The notes beneath the pieces were generated by a model. That model saw only the letters and a list, made by a program, of their open reading frames with translations, was not told where the DNA came from and did not search any database. A stretch of DNA of 64,000 bases from DASQPR01 sp963836785 (lineage in GTDB: Bacteria > Actinomycetota > Actinomycetes > Mycobacteriales > Micromonosporaceae). Position 1 is the first letter of the stretch. The number at the start of each line of letters is the position of its first letter. The DNA lies in the NCBI GenBank assembly GCA_963836785.1, contig CAWIKW010000001.1, forward strand, positions 806,001-870,000, in the 5' to 3' direction. The translations under genes and the position numbers were made by a program. Shown here piece after piece: positions 9,091 through 16,714 of the stretch.

Positions 9091-10806
9091 ATGCGGCTAC
9101 CAGTGACAGTGGGTGATCTGGCCCGCATCGCCGTGACGATCTCCGCCGATACCGCCTGTGCCGATCTCGACATGACCTTCCGAGGCGACACGAACCTCTC
9201 CTGTGTCGCCGTCAGCGATGGTGAGCGTCTCGGGCTCGTTATGCGCGAGGCGTTTGGGCAGATGATGTCCGGGCCGTTCGGTTACGGGCGCACCCTGTGG
9301 GCGCGCCGGAGTGTCCGGGAGATCACCGACTGGGCGCCGCTTCGCGTGGCGGCCGACTCGATGGTTCCGGCGGTCGCCAACCGGATGCGGACCCGCCCGG
9401 ATATTCACCGGTACGACGACGTGCTCGTCGACATCGACAGCAACACCGTCGGCCATGCATCGGCGGCGGATCTCTTCGACGGCCTCGCCCGACAATTTGC
9501 GTACCGCGCAATCCACGACGACCTCACCGGTCTCGTGAACCGAACGCACTTCCTGGAGCTGCTCAGCACGATCTGTGCGGACTTCCGAGATAACCGGGTC
9601 ATGCTGGCGCTGATCGACCTCGATGGCATGAAGCGGATCAACGACACGTACGGCCACACTGTCGGCGATGCGGTGTTGTCACGCGTTGCCCGCCAGTTGA
9701 CCAACGCCGCACGGGCGGGCGAAGTCGTCGCGCGACTCGGCGCGGATGAATTCGTCGTCTTGACGCGGACGTCCCGGCGTGGTTCCGCCACGGATGCGGC
9801 CCGCGAATTCGGCCAGCGCTTCCTCCTCGCGATTGGCGCCCCGACCGATACGCGAGTGCCAGAGGGACGGCTGACGGCGAGCATTGGCGTGTCCGTGTCG
9901 GGCGACCGCGCCGACCCGACGACGCTTCTGTCCGAGGCCGACATGGCGATGTTCACCGCCAAGCAGGCCGGCGGCGGGCAGGTGCACGCGACCGCGGACG
10001 TCGAAGCCGACCTCGCCATCGGTGTCGACCTCGTCGACCGAACGGTCGCGCAAGCGATCGAGAGCGGCGAGATGCGCGTGTGGTATCAGCCGATCGTGCG
10101 GATCGCCGACCGGTCGCTCGTCGCGATCGAAGCGCTGGTGCGGTGGGCACATCCGCGCATGGGCATGCTCGCACCGGACCGGTTCCTCCCGGGTGCGCGG
10201 CGAGCCGGCCACCTTCCCGATCTGGATCGGTGGGTGTTTGCTCGCGCCTGCGCGGACATCTTGGAACTCGACCGGCGGCTCGGCTCCCGTTCCCCCGCGC
10301 AGATCGCGGTGAACATCTCACCGGCGACGCTCGCGGCCGACTTCGATGAGCTCGTGACCGCCGCACTTGCCGAGACCGGCCTTGCCGCCTCGCGACTCCT
10401 TGTGGAACTGCCCGAGGGCGCGAGTCTCGACACCCTCAACGCCGCCACGCGCGGGCTTGAGCGACTGCGCCAACTCGGCGTCGGTCTGGTGCTCGATGAC
10501 ATGGGTGCCGGGTCGACCAGCCTGCGGCACCTGTCTGCGCTGACCATCGGCGGGCTGAAGATCGACGCGACGTTCGTCAACGGCATGATCCACAATCCAC
10601 GCGATCACACGGTGGTAAAACTCCTCGCGGACCTCGGGCGTGGCTTGGACTTGCCGGTGACGGCAGAGGGCGTGGAGTCGCTCGAACAACTGGCCGCGCT
10701 GGCCGAACTCGACGTCGAATACGCGCAGGGGTATTACCTCGGTCGTCCGCAATCGCTCGACGTTCTGGCCGATCGCATCGTCGACGTCGGGGCAAAAGTC
10801 AGCTAG
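9091..10806 (+). CDS. GGDEF-EAL protein with N-terminal CBS-like region (c-di-GMP metabolism)
   Basis: 571 aa, cytosolic, no membrane segment. Residues 1-140 resemble the CBS-like input domain found before some GGDEF domains (FGYGRTLWARRSV, YDDVLVDI). The GGDEF domain follows (HDDLTGLVNRTHFLELL, IDLDGMKRINDTYGHTVGD), but its signature reads RLGADEF, with Ala for the second Gly, so cyclase activity may be weak or lost. The EAL domain keeps key residues: AIEALVRWAHP, AVNISP, LDDMGAGSTS, LKIDATFV, TAEGVES and AQGYYLGRP. Most likely a c-di-GMP phosphodiesterase tuned by the degenerate GGDEF. It stands alone on its strand. Confidence 0.9.
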   Translation: MRLPVTVGDLARIAVTISADTACADLDMTFRGDTNLSCVAVSDGERLGLVMREAFGQMMSGPFGYGRTLWARRSVREITDWAPLRVAADSMVPAVANRMRTRPDIHRYDDVLVDIDSNTVGHASAADLFDGLARQFAYRAIHDDLTGLVNRTHFLELLSTICADFRDNRVMLALIDLDGMKRINDTYGHTVGDAVLSRVARQLTNAARAGEVVARLGADEFVVLTRTSRRGSATDAAREFGQRFLLAIGAPTDTRVPEGRLTASIGVSVSGDRADPTTLLSEADMAMFTAKQAGGGQVHATADVEADLAIGVDLVDRTVAQAIESGEMRVWYQPIVRIADRSLVAIEALVRWAHPRMGMLAPDRFLPGARRAGHLPDLDRWVFARACADILELDRRLGSRSPAQIAVNISPATLAADFDELVTAALAETGLAASRLLVELPEGASLDTLNAATRGLERLRQLGVGLVLDDMGAGSTSLRHLSALTIGGLKIDATFVNGMIHNPRDHTVVKLLADLGRGLDLPVTAEGVESLEQLAALAELDVEYAQGYYLGRPQSLDVLADRIVDVGAKVS

Positions 10807-10924
10807 CACACCTCGCCCCATTTGCGCGCGTGCACCGGTCGCCGCATCGCGAAAGGCGGTACCCGGTCGAACTCCGCCGCGGTCCGCCCGCGTCGATGGG
10901 ATCGCGCCGGCCGACGGTGCACGG

Positions 10925-11438
10925 GTGACCCGTGATCTCGTCCCGACCCGTAGAGCCCGAGTCGTCAGGCACGGATGGCTTCTCGCCGCGGGTGCGCTCT
11001 ACGCCATCGTGGCTCGCGCCTGGACGGCCATCGTCGTGCCCGGCCTGCTGCCCGGCGTTGGCTATAGCCCCTTGGCGAACGGCGATGGGGCTCGGGCCTC
11101 GATGTTCGCCGATGTCGAGTTCGGGGTCGACGCTGTCTTGCCGGGCGTGGCGATCTGCTGGGTGAATCGTTGGCCTGGCCCGACGATCACCGCGGGCGAT
11201 ACGCGCATTGGGCGTTGCGTACCTCATCGATTGCTCGGTCTATATCGGCTCGGTCGCGTTCATGTCGGCAGGGACGCCGGCTGGCGTGTTCTTCCGATTC
11301 GCCATCGTCGCGCTCCTGCAGGCACCGTTGATCGCGCTTGCGATCCATTTCGTGACGATTCGCGAACCAACGCCGAGCTCGGCCGCGCGGCTGCACCGGA
11401 GTGGCCTCGATGGAAGCCGCTTCGATCGCGCGGTCTGA
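10925..11438 (+). pseudogene. Probable frameshifted small membrane protein
   Basis: From the GTG at 10925 one frame reads a plausible membrane protein start (VRHGWLLAAGALYAIVARAW ... FADVEFGVDAVLPGVAICWVNR) and then loses coding character near 11170. Another frame picks up from about 11166, past an in-frame TGA at 11163, with clear membrane segments (GVAYLIDCSVYIGSVAFMSAG, FRFAIVALLQAPLIALAIHF) to a stop at 11438. A single indel near 11170-11200 would join them. Mutation and base-call error cannot be separated here, and two tiny genes are also possible. Confidence 0.4.
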
Positions 11439-11463
11439 GCTCCGCACGACTACGCTCGGCCGC

Positions 11464-12003
11464 GTGGCCGTGCCCAACCGTCAGCGCGGTGTCGACGATG
11501 CCCTGGCGGACGCGATCCGGTCGGCGCAACACGGTGACATGCTGGCGATGCATGACGTCCTCGACGCCGTCGCCGAGCCGGTCCGACGGTGGTGCGGTCC
11601 GATCGCGCTGCAGGACTCGGCCGACGCCGTCCAGGAGACACTGGTGATCGTCTTGCGCCGGTTGAGCGAGCTGCGCGAACCGGCCGCGTTGTTCGGTTGG
11701 GTCCGTACGATCGCCGTTCGGGAGGCGGTTCGGGTCGCGCGTCACACGACTCGGGCGGCGCCGGACGAACTCGATGACATTCCGGCACCTGGCGATCCGA
11801 CGCTCACCGTGGAGGTGCACGATGTCCTGGCCCGGCTGTCGCCCGAGCATCGCGCCGTGTTGATGCTCCGGGACATGGACGGATTCGACGAGTCGACCGC
11901 GGCCGCGGTGCTGAGCGTGCCCGAGGGCACCGTACGGTCTCGTCTGTTTCGCGCGCGGCAGACGTTTCGGCGGCTGTGGCAGGCGGACGGAGGTGCGCGG
12001 TGA
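11464..12003 (+). CDS. ECF-type sigma-70 factor
   Basis: About 179 aa from the GTG at 11464 (GTG 11470 is an alternative). Region 2 is visible as DSADAVQETLVIVLRRLSELREPAALFGWVRTIAVREAVR and region 4 as LARLSPEHRAVLMLRDMDGFDESTAAAVLSVPEGTVRSRLFRARQ. It directs RNA polymerase to a small regulon. Its TGA overlaps the GTG of the SRPBCC gene (GTGA). No classical anti-sigma gene sits next to it; the coupled SRPBCC protein may be target or partner, which is inference. Confidence 0.85.
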   Translation: MAVPNRQRGVDDALADAIRSAQHGDMLAMHDVLDAVAEPVRRWCGPIALQDSADAVQETLVIVLRRLSELREPAALFGWVRTIAVREAVRVARHTTRAAPDELDDIPAPGDPTLTVEVHDVLARLSPEHRAVLMLRDMDGFDESTAAAVLSVPEGTVRSRLFRARQTFRRLWQADGGAR

Positions 12004-12470
12004 CCTGGCCGGTGGGCGAATTCGACGAGTTGCAGCGGCTGCGGGTTCTGCACGCCGCGATGCCCGGCGCGATGTTGGCGGAGACCGTGCTGCGGGCACC
12101 GCTGGAAGACGTGTGGTCGGTGTTGGAAGACGTGGAGACCGGATTTCCGGGGCTGGTCCCGGACGTACGCTCCGTCCGGGTCATCGACCGCGACGGCGAC
12201 CGGCTCCGAGTTCACGTGCTCGGCCGATCCGGTCTCCGCGCGCCATTTGACATGGTGCTCCGGCCCGGATGGTGCTTGATGCAGAGCCGTTTCCTGGTTT
12301 TCGGCATGGCGGCCGTCGCCGACGGCGAGATGACCCGATTCGGCTATCTCGCTGGACTTCGGATACCCGGCCAGCGGCTGATCGCACCGTTGCTGTCGCG
12401 CTGGCAACGCCGGCTGGCACGTACGACGCTGCGGCGCTTCGAGGACCGGTTCGGCGGCCGTCACCGCTGA
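12000..12470 (+). CDS. SRPBCC/START-like domain protein
   Basis: 156 aa from a GTG overlapping the sigma-factor stop. The pattern of the SRPBCC (polyketide cyclase/dehydrase-like) fold is seen: AETVLRAPLEDVWSVLEDVETGFPGLVPDVRSVRVIDRDGDRLRVHVLG, then FDMVLRPGW and RFGYLAGLRIPGQRLIAPLL with a C-terminal helix (RRLARTTLRRFEDRFG). Such domains bind hydrophobic ligands. The fused translation unit with an ECF sigma factor suggests a regulatory or envelope role, but nothing in the sequence fixes it. Confidence 0.7.
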   Translation: MTWPVGEFDELQRLRVLHAAMPGAMLAETVLRAPLEDVWSVLEDVETGFPGLVPDVRSVRVIDRDGDRLRVHVLGRSGLRAPFDMVLRPGWCLMQSRFLVFGMAAVADGEMTRFGYLAGLRIPGQRLIAPLLSRWQRRLARTTLRRFEDRFGGRHR

Positions 12471-12522
12471 AAGGTGACCGTCGTCACCGGAGTGAACGGA
12501 CGCCGCCGCTCCTCTATTGGTC

Positions 12523-12966
12523 ATGCAGACAAGTCATATCGCCGCGATTGCGGTCGCCAGCGTGCTCGGTCTCGATGCCCTCATCCATGTCTACTGGTTG
12601 ACCGGCCGCGTGTGGCCGGCGCGCAATACGCGAGCGTTGTCGCACGCCGTACTCAACGCGGACGTGCCATTCACGCCTCGCGTCCTCCTACCCCTCGTCG
12701 TCGTGCTGACCATCGGCGGCGCCGCGGTGCTCGCTCGCGCCGATCTCGTCCACACCGGACTTCCCTCCTGGGTGTTGGCCACGGCCGCCGGGGCGGTCGC
12801 TCTCGGCCTCTTGGCACGTGGACTGGCCGGAGTCGCGTGGATCGCCGGGATCGGCGCCGCCCGAGATACTCCGTTCTACTGGCTCAATCTCACCACGTAC
12901 ACGCCGGTCTGCCTGGTCTTGAGCGTCGCGGCCGGCATCGTCGCTCTGCGCCCGGGCACGGCGTGA
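12523..12966 (+). CDS. DUF3995-family membrane protein
   Basis: 147 aa with four hydrophobic segments (IAAIAVASVLGLDALIHVYW, LLPLVVVLTIGGAAVLA, VLATAAGAVALGLLARG, VCLVLSVAAGIVAL). The motif ALIHVYWLTGRVWPA near the N-terminus and FYWLNLTTYTPVCL near the C-terminus are typical of DUF3995 proteins. Function is unknown. ATG at 12523 preferred over the upstream TTG at 12517. Confidence 0.75.
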   Translation: MQTSHIAAIAVASVLGLDALIHVYWLTGRVWPARNTRALSHAVLNADVPFTPRVLLPLVVVLTIGGAAVLARADLVHTGLPSWVLATAAGAVALGLLARGLAGVAWIAGIGAARDTPFYWLNLTTYTPVCLVLSVAAGIVALRPGTA

Positions 12967-13048
12967 GCCGCACCGTCCACGGTGAACCGCCGCGCGTGGC
13001 CTTTCGTCATTACTGTCAGACCATTGGACCTGACGAAGGAGGCTCAAC

Positions 13049-14224
13049 GTGGGTACGAAACGACGAGCCGCATGGCGGGCGGCAGTTGTGCTCGTGGCGG
13101 CGGTTACCACCACCGGTGTCCTGGTGGGCTGGGCGAAGGGCGGGAACGGTGGTCAGAGCTCACTCGTAGCGCTCGGCCCCAGCGCGACCTGGACAACCGT
13201 TTTCCAGGGCACGCGGGCCGGGATCGAGGGCCTTACCGGCGACGATCACGGGAACCTTTACGTGGCCGAACGCGGCGGAGGCACCAATCCGTGTCCGGTC
13301 TGGAAGATCGCGGCCGCGACCGGCACCACGACCGAGGTGGGATTCGTTCCCGGACCATGCTCGCCCAGCGGGCTCGCATTCGGCCGCGATGGTCGGCTCT
13401 ACATCACCGGCGGCAATGCGCCGGCTCTCGACGAGATCGACGTCCTGGCTCCGGGCTCCGCGACAACGGCGGCGACCGTCTTCGCCACGGGGGTTGCGCA
13501 GGCGAACGGCATCGCCTTCGACAAGGACGGAAACCTCTGGGCCACCGACGGGAACAACAAGCAAGGGATCGTCTACCGGGTCGGTCCGGCCGGCGGTGCG
13601 GCGTCCGAGGTGTTCCGGGTTCCTCCGATGGCGAACTCGATCGGGGTCGGCCGACAGAATGGGACGTTGCAAGGGACCACGCCGACCAACGCTCCGAATC
13701 CGCAAGACATCGTCGCCAACGGAATCGCGTTTAAACAGGACGGCGACATGGTGATCGCGGATACCGCTCGCGGTGCCCTTTGGCAGGTCAGCCTCAACCG
13801 ATCCGGCACCGTCGCGAGTCCGACCGGCTGCGACCAGACGTACACCGCGGACACGCTCTGCCTGGACGACGTGCTCGCCGAAAGCCCGTACCTCGAGGGC
13901 GTCGATGGGATCGCCCTGGACTCCGCCGGTCGGATCTGGGCCGACGCCAACGAGCGCCAAGCGATCGTCGTGGTCGACGACCACAACGGCTTCACGGAGT
14001 TCTTCCGTAACCCGGTCGACGCGACCACCGGTCGACGGAACGGCGGCCCGCTCGAAACACCGACGAGCCCCGTGTTCCTCGGCCGTACGCTGTGCACGAC
14101 AAGCTCAGACGGTAACCGGCGCGACAACTTCCCGAACTCCGGCGGCGAGGTGACGAACACCGGCAAGGTCTCGTGCCTCGACCAGGAAGTGGATGTCTCC
14201 GGGCTGGCTCTCCCGATCCGCTAA
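13049..14224 (+). CDS. Secreted SMP-30/gluconolactonase-like beta-propeller protein
   Basis: 391 aa from the GTG at 13049, preceded by a strong RBS (GAAGGAGG). The N-terminus RRAAWRAAVVLVAAVTTTGV is a signal peptide or anchor. Repeated blades of the SMP-30/NHL type are visible: IEGLTGDDHGNLYVAERGGG, PSGLAFGRDGRLYITGG, ANGIAFDKDGNLWATDG, VANGIAFKQDGDMVIADT and VDGIALDSAGRIWADANE. The six-blade fold binds a divalent metal and in known members hydrolyses lactones; here catalysis is unproven. A stem-loop follows the stop. Confidence 0.8.
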   Translation: MGTKRRAAWRAAVVLVAAVTTTGVLVGWAKGGNGGQSSLVALGPSATWTTVFQGTRAGIEGLTGDDHGNLYVAERGGGTNPCPVWKIAAATGTTTEVGFVPGPCSPSGLAFGRDGRLYITGGNAPALDEIDVLAPGSATTAATVFATGVAQANGIAFDKDGNLWATDGNNKQGIVYRVGPAGGAASEVFRVPPMANSIGVGRQNGTLQGTTPTNAPNPQDIVANGIAFKQDGDMVIADTARGALWQVSLNRSGTVASPTGCDQTYTADTLCLDDVLAESPYLEGVDGIALDSAGRIWADANERQAIVVVDDHNGFTEFFRNPVDATTGRRNGGPLETPTSPVFLGRTLCTTSSDGNRRDNFPNSGGEVTNTGKVSCLDQEVDVSGLALPIR

Positions 14225-14235
14225 CCCCGATTGCG

Positions 14236-14268
14236 ACGCGCGGCGCTGAGACCTCAGCCGCCGCGCGT
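14236..14268 (+). terminator. Stem-loop terminator after the SMP-30-like gene
   Basis: GC-rich arms (ACGCGCGGCGCTGAG and its near-complement) pair around an ACC loop with one bulge, 12 nt after the stop codon. No U-tract. Confidence 0.5.
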
Positions 14269-14526
14269 TCGCTGTCACCGCCATTTCGGGCACCTGCGCG
14301 CGTACGGCATCCGTTCTCGCTTTCGCCAGCCTGGTGTATTCACCCCTAGGACGAAAGCACGCGCCCGGTCCTCGACATCCGCGCAGATGCGTCGAAGAAT
14401 TTGAATCGCTGGCGCGCCCGGCGACGCGTGGCCCCGGCTCATTCGGGGTAGTGCGTTCACCGGCACTCCGGCCGATTCAGCACGTGGCCGGGCGCGTGGT
14501 AGACGTCCGAGAACTCACGGCGAACG
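14269..14526. other. Intergenic region upstream of the second sigma factor
   Basis: No gene or RNA seen. It should hold the promoter of the sigma-anti-sigma unit that starts at 14527. Confidence 0.4.
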
Positions 14527-15171
14527 GTGGTGACGGTGACCGGCGAAAGCATAGGCGCCGCGGACGCGCTGACCGCCGCGATTGTGGCCGCGCGCGACGG
14601 TGACGACGACGCGTTCCGTACGGTTTACCGCCTCGTACACCCGCCCCTTCTGCGCTATTTGCGCTCATTGATCCGCGGCGATGCCGAGGACGTCGCGTCC
14701 GAGACATGGCTGCAGATCGCACGAGATCTGCATCGCTTTCGTGGCGACGGGGATGCATTCCGCGGCTGGGCCGCCACGATCGGACGTCATCGCGCCCTGG
14801 ACAACATCCGCTACCACCAGCGCCGGGTGGCGGTGGCCGTACCAACCGACGATTTCGCCGAGCGAGCCGCGCACGATGACACCTCAGTGGATGCGGTCGA
14901 TGCGCTGGGCAGCGAGCGGGCATTGTCACTCATTCGAGCACTACCCGCAGACCAAGCCGAGGCGGTGCTGCTGCGAGTCATCATGGGTCTGGACGCCAAG
15001 ACCGCCGCAAAGGTCCTGGGAAAGCGGGCCGGCGCCGTACGCACGGCCTCCTATCGTGGTCTTCGCCGCCTTGCGGCTGTCCTGAGCGAGCCCGAACCGG
15101 CCAGCGCCGATCGGGCGCCGAGACGTACAGTGACACCGACGTCCACGTGGACGCTGAAAGGTACGACATGA
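14527..15171 (+). CDS. ECF-type sigma-70 factor
   Basis: 214 aa. Region 2: FRTVYRLVHPPLLRYLRSLI, AEDVASETWLQIARDLHRF and FRGWAATIGRHRALDNIRYHQRR. Region 4: SLIRALPADQAEAVLLRVIMGLDAKTAAKVLGKRAGAVRTASYRGLRRLA. Its TGA overlaps the ATG of the next gene (ATGA), the arrangement usual for an ECF factor and its anti-sigma partner. The C-terminal 25 residues are a Pro/Thr tail. Confidence 0.88.
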   Translation: MVTVTGESIGAADALTAAIVAARDGDDDAFRTVYRLVHPPLLRYLRSLIRGDAEDVASETWLQIARDLHRFRGDGDAFRGWAATIGRHRALDNIRYHQRRVAVAVPTDDFAERAAHDDTSVDAVDALGSERALSLIRALPADQAEAVLLRVIMGLDAKTAAKVLGKRAGAVRTASYRGLRRLAAVLSEPEPASADRAPRRTVTPTSTWTLKGTT

Positions 15172-16076
15172 GTACCTGCCACCCGCGCCGGGTCACGCGC
15201 AAATCCGCGGAGCGGACCCTCGCCGCCCTCGCTCACGGCGCGTCGCGCCATGACGAGCCGGTTGCTGAGCTGCTGTCGGCGCTCTTCGCGCCGTCGCTCG
15301 ACTGCGAGACCGCCGGAGAACGTCAAGCGCTGTCGGCACTAACGACGGCGCGTCAAGAACCGAGCGCGGTGACGGAAAAGTGCGTCGTCGGCCACTCAGC
15401 GCGCCGGGTCTCGCACCGCCGCACCGGCACTCTCGGACGACGATTCCGACAGCTCCTCACGATCAAGGCCGCCGTCGCCGCCGCCGTTCTCGCCGCCAGC
15501 GGCATGGCGGTCGCTGCCGGCTCCGGCGAGCTAGCCCGAGCGCTGGACGATGGCACGGCGAGCTCCGTGTCACGACCGCCGGCAGCCGCACGCGCGCCGG
15601 GCGTGCCTGGACAATCGGCGTCCCGCTCGACAAGCCACAATACGGCGCCGCTCGGCCCGAGCCCGACGCCAGCGGCGTCGACGGCAACGCTTACCGGAAG
15701 CTGCCGCGTATTCGACGCGCTCGACTCCACCGAGCAGCGCAACGCGCTACTCGGCGTCGCCTTCACCGACCTGATCCAGGCCGCGCACGGGCGCAACCAG
15801 GTCGCGGAATTCTGCGGCCTGCTGCTGGCCAGCGGATCGCCGGAGCCACATTCCGCGTCCGGAGCGCCGGGGAGCCCCAGCCAGCCGGTGCACCCGAGTC
15901 ACCCCGCTCACCCGAGCCACCCGCCGCACTCGAGCCCATCGCCGTCCCCGAGCCAATCGACGCTCCCGAGCCAGTCGGCGCACCCGAGCTATCCCGTGCA
16001 GCACCCGGACTATTCCGTGCAGCACCCGAGCCACCCCGTGCACCCCAGCCACCCGAGCCAGTCAGCGCACCCATAG
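15168..16076 (+). CDS. Putative anti-sigma-like single-pass membrane protein with His/Pro/Ser-rich tail
   Basis: 302 aa from the ATG at 15168, coupled to the sigma gene by ATGA. A cytosolic N-terminus of about 95 residues (SAERTLAALAHGASRHDEPVAELLSAL) is followed by one membrane segment (IKAAVAAAVLAASGMAVAAG), a Ser/Pro linker and a small region with two Cys (GSCRVFDALDS, EFCGLLLASG). The last 75 residues are low complexity, dominated by PSHP/AHPSHP-type units. Gene order and topology fit a sigma-controlling membrane protein; I saw no zinc-binding HxxxCxxC anti-sigma motif, so the role is inferred. Confidence 0.65.
   Translation: MSTCHPRRVTRKSAERTLAALAHGASRHDEPVAELLSALFAPSLDCETAGERQALSALTTARQEPSAVTEKCVVGHSARRVSHRRTGTLGRRFRQLLTIKAAVAAAVLAASGMAVAAGSGELARALDDGTASSVSRPPAAARAPGVPGQSASRSTSHNTAPLGPSPTPAASTATLTGSCRVFDALDSTEQRNALLGVAFTDLIQAAHGRNQVAEFCGLLLASGSPEPHSASGAPGSPSQPVHPSHPAHPSHPPHSSPSPSPSQSTLPSQSAHPSYPVQHPDYSVQHPSHPVHPSHPSQSAHP
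15882..16073 (+). repeat. Degenerate HPS-rich coding repeats
   Basis: Repeated CACCCGAGCCACCC-like units encode irregular HPSHP/QHPSHPVHPSHP runs at the C-terminus of the putative anti-sigma protein. Slippage probably expanded them. The His density could bind metal, which is speculation. Confidence 0.6.
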
Positions 16077-16284
16077 CCAGCGACACTCCTGTTCCGAGTT
16101 CCCCCACTCCCGCACGAACCGGGGTCGACCAGAACGCCGAGCGCCAGTAACACCGGAGGCGTCCGCGGCGCTGTTCATCATGAGCCGGCAATCCGGTTGG
16201 GCTCGACGACTCAGGTCGGCCGATCCGCCTGCGGCCGCTGGCGAGGCATGCCCCCGACCCCACGCGCACGAGGAGGTGATCGGA

Positions 16285-16644
16285 ATGGAATCGTACAAAA
16301 TGGACTTCCATGTCACCGTGACGGATCGGGCCGACGCGGTGGTCGTACGCCTCGCTGGGGAACTCGACATGGCAACCGCCGAGCGTGCCCTGGAGGCGCT
16401 ACAGAGGACCGACCTCAGTACGGCGCGCTCACTCGTCGTGGATCTTGCCGACGTCAGTTTCTGCGACTCCTCCGGGCTGCGGCTCCTGCTGCATCTGCGC
16501 CAGGCGATGGTCGAGCACGGCGGTGGCTTTGACGCGGTCGGCGCGCACGGCATCGTCGCCAGCACGATCGACGTGACCGGGCTCACCGAGGTTCTGCACG
16601 TATCGCCCGCACGCGGCCCGTCTGAGGGGAAATTTGACCGTTGA
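16285..16644 (+). CDS. STAS-domain anti-sigma factor antagonist
   Basis: 119 aa from the ATG at 16285, chosen for the GAGGAGGTGA RBS. Almost the whole protein is a STAS domain: VVVRLAGELDMATAERALEAL, ARSLVVDLADVSFCDSSGLRLLLHLRQ. The DSSGLRLL loop carries the Ser that anti-sigma kinases phosphorylate in SpoIIAA/RsbV relatives. It should act in partner switching in the cytosol. No RsbW-type kinase is adjacent; the Ser/Thr kinase 70 nt downstream is a tempting but unproven partner. Confidence 0.88.
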   Translation: MESYKMDFHVTVTDRADAVVVRLAGELDMATAERALEALQRTDLSTARSLVVDLADVSFCDSSGLRLLLHLRQAMVEHGGGFDAVGAHGIVASTIDVTGLTEVLHVSPARGPSEGKFDR

Positions 16645-16714
16645 CGCCGTACCGGCGGTGTGACGAACGGCGAATTCACGCGTCGATCCCCCGACAACTG
16701 GGTACGCGGGTTTG

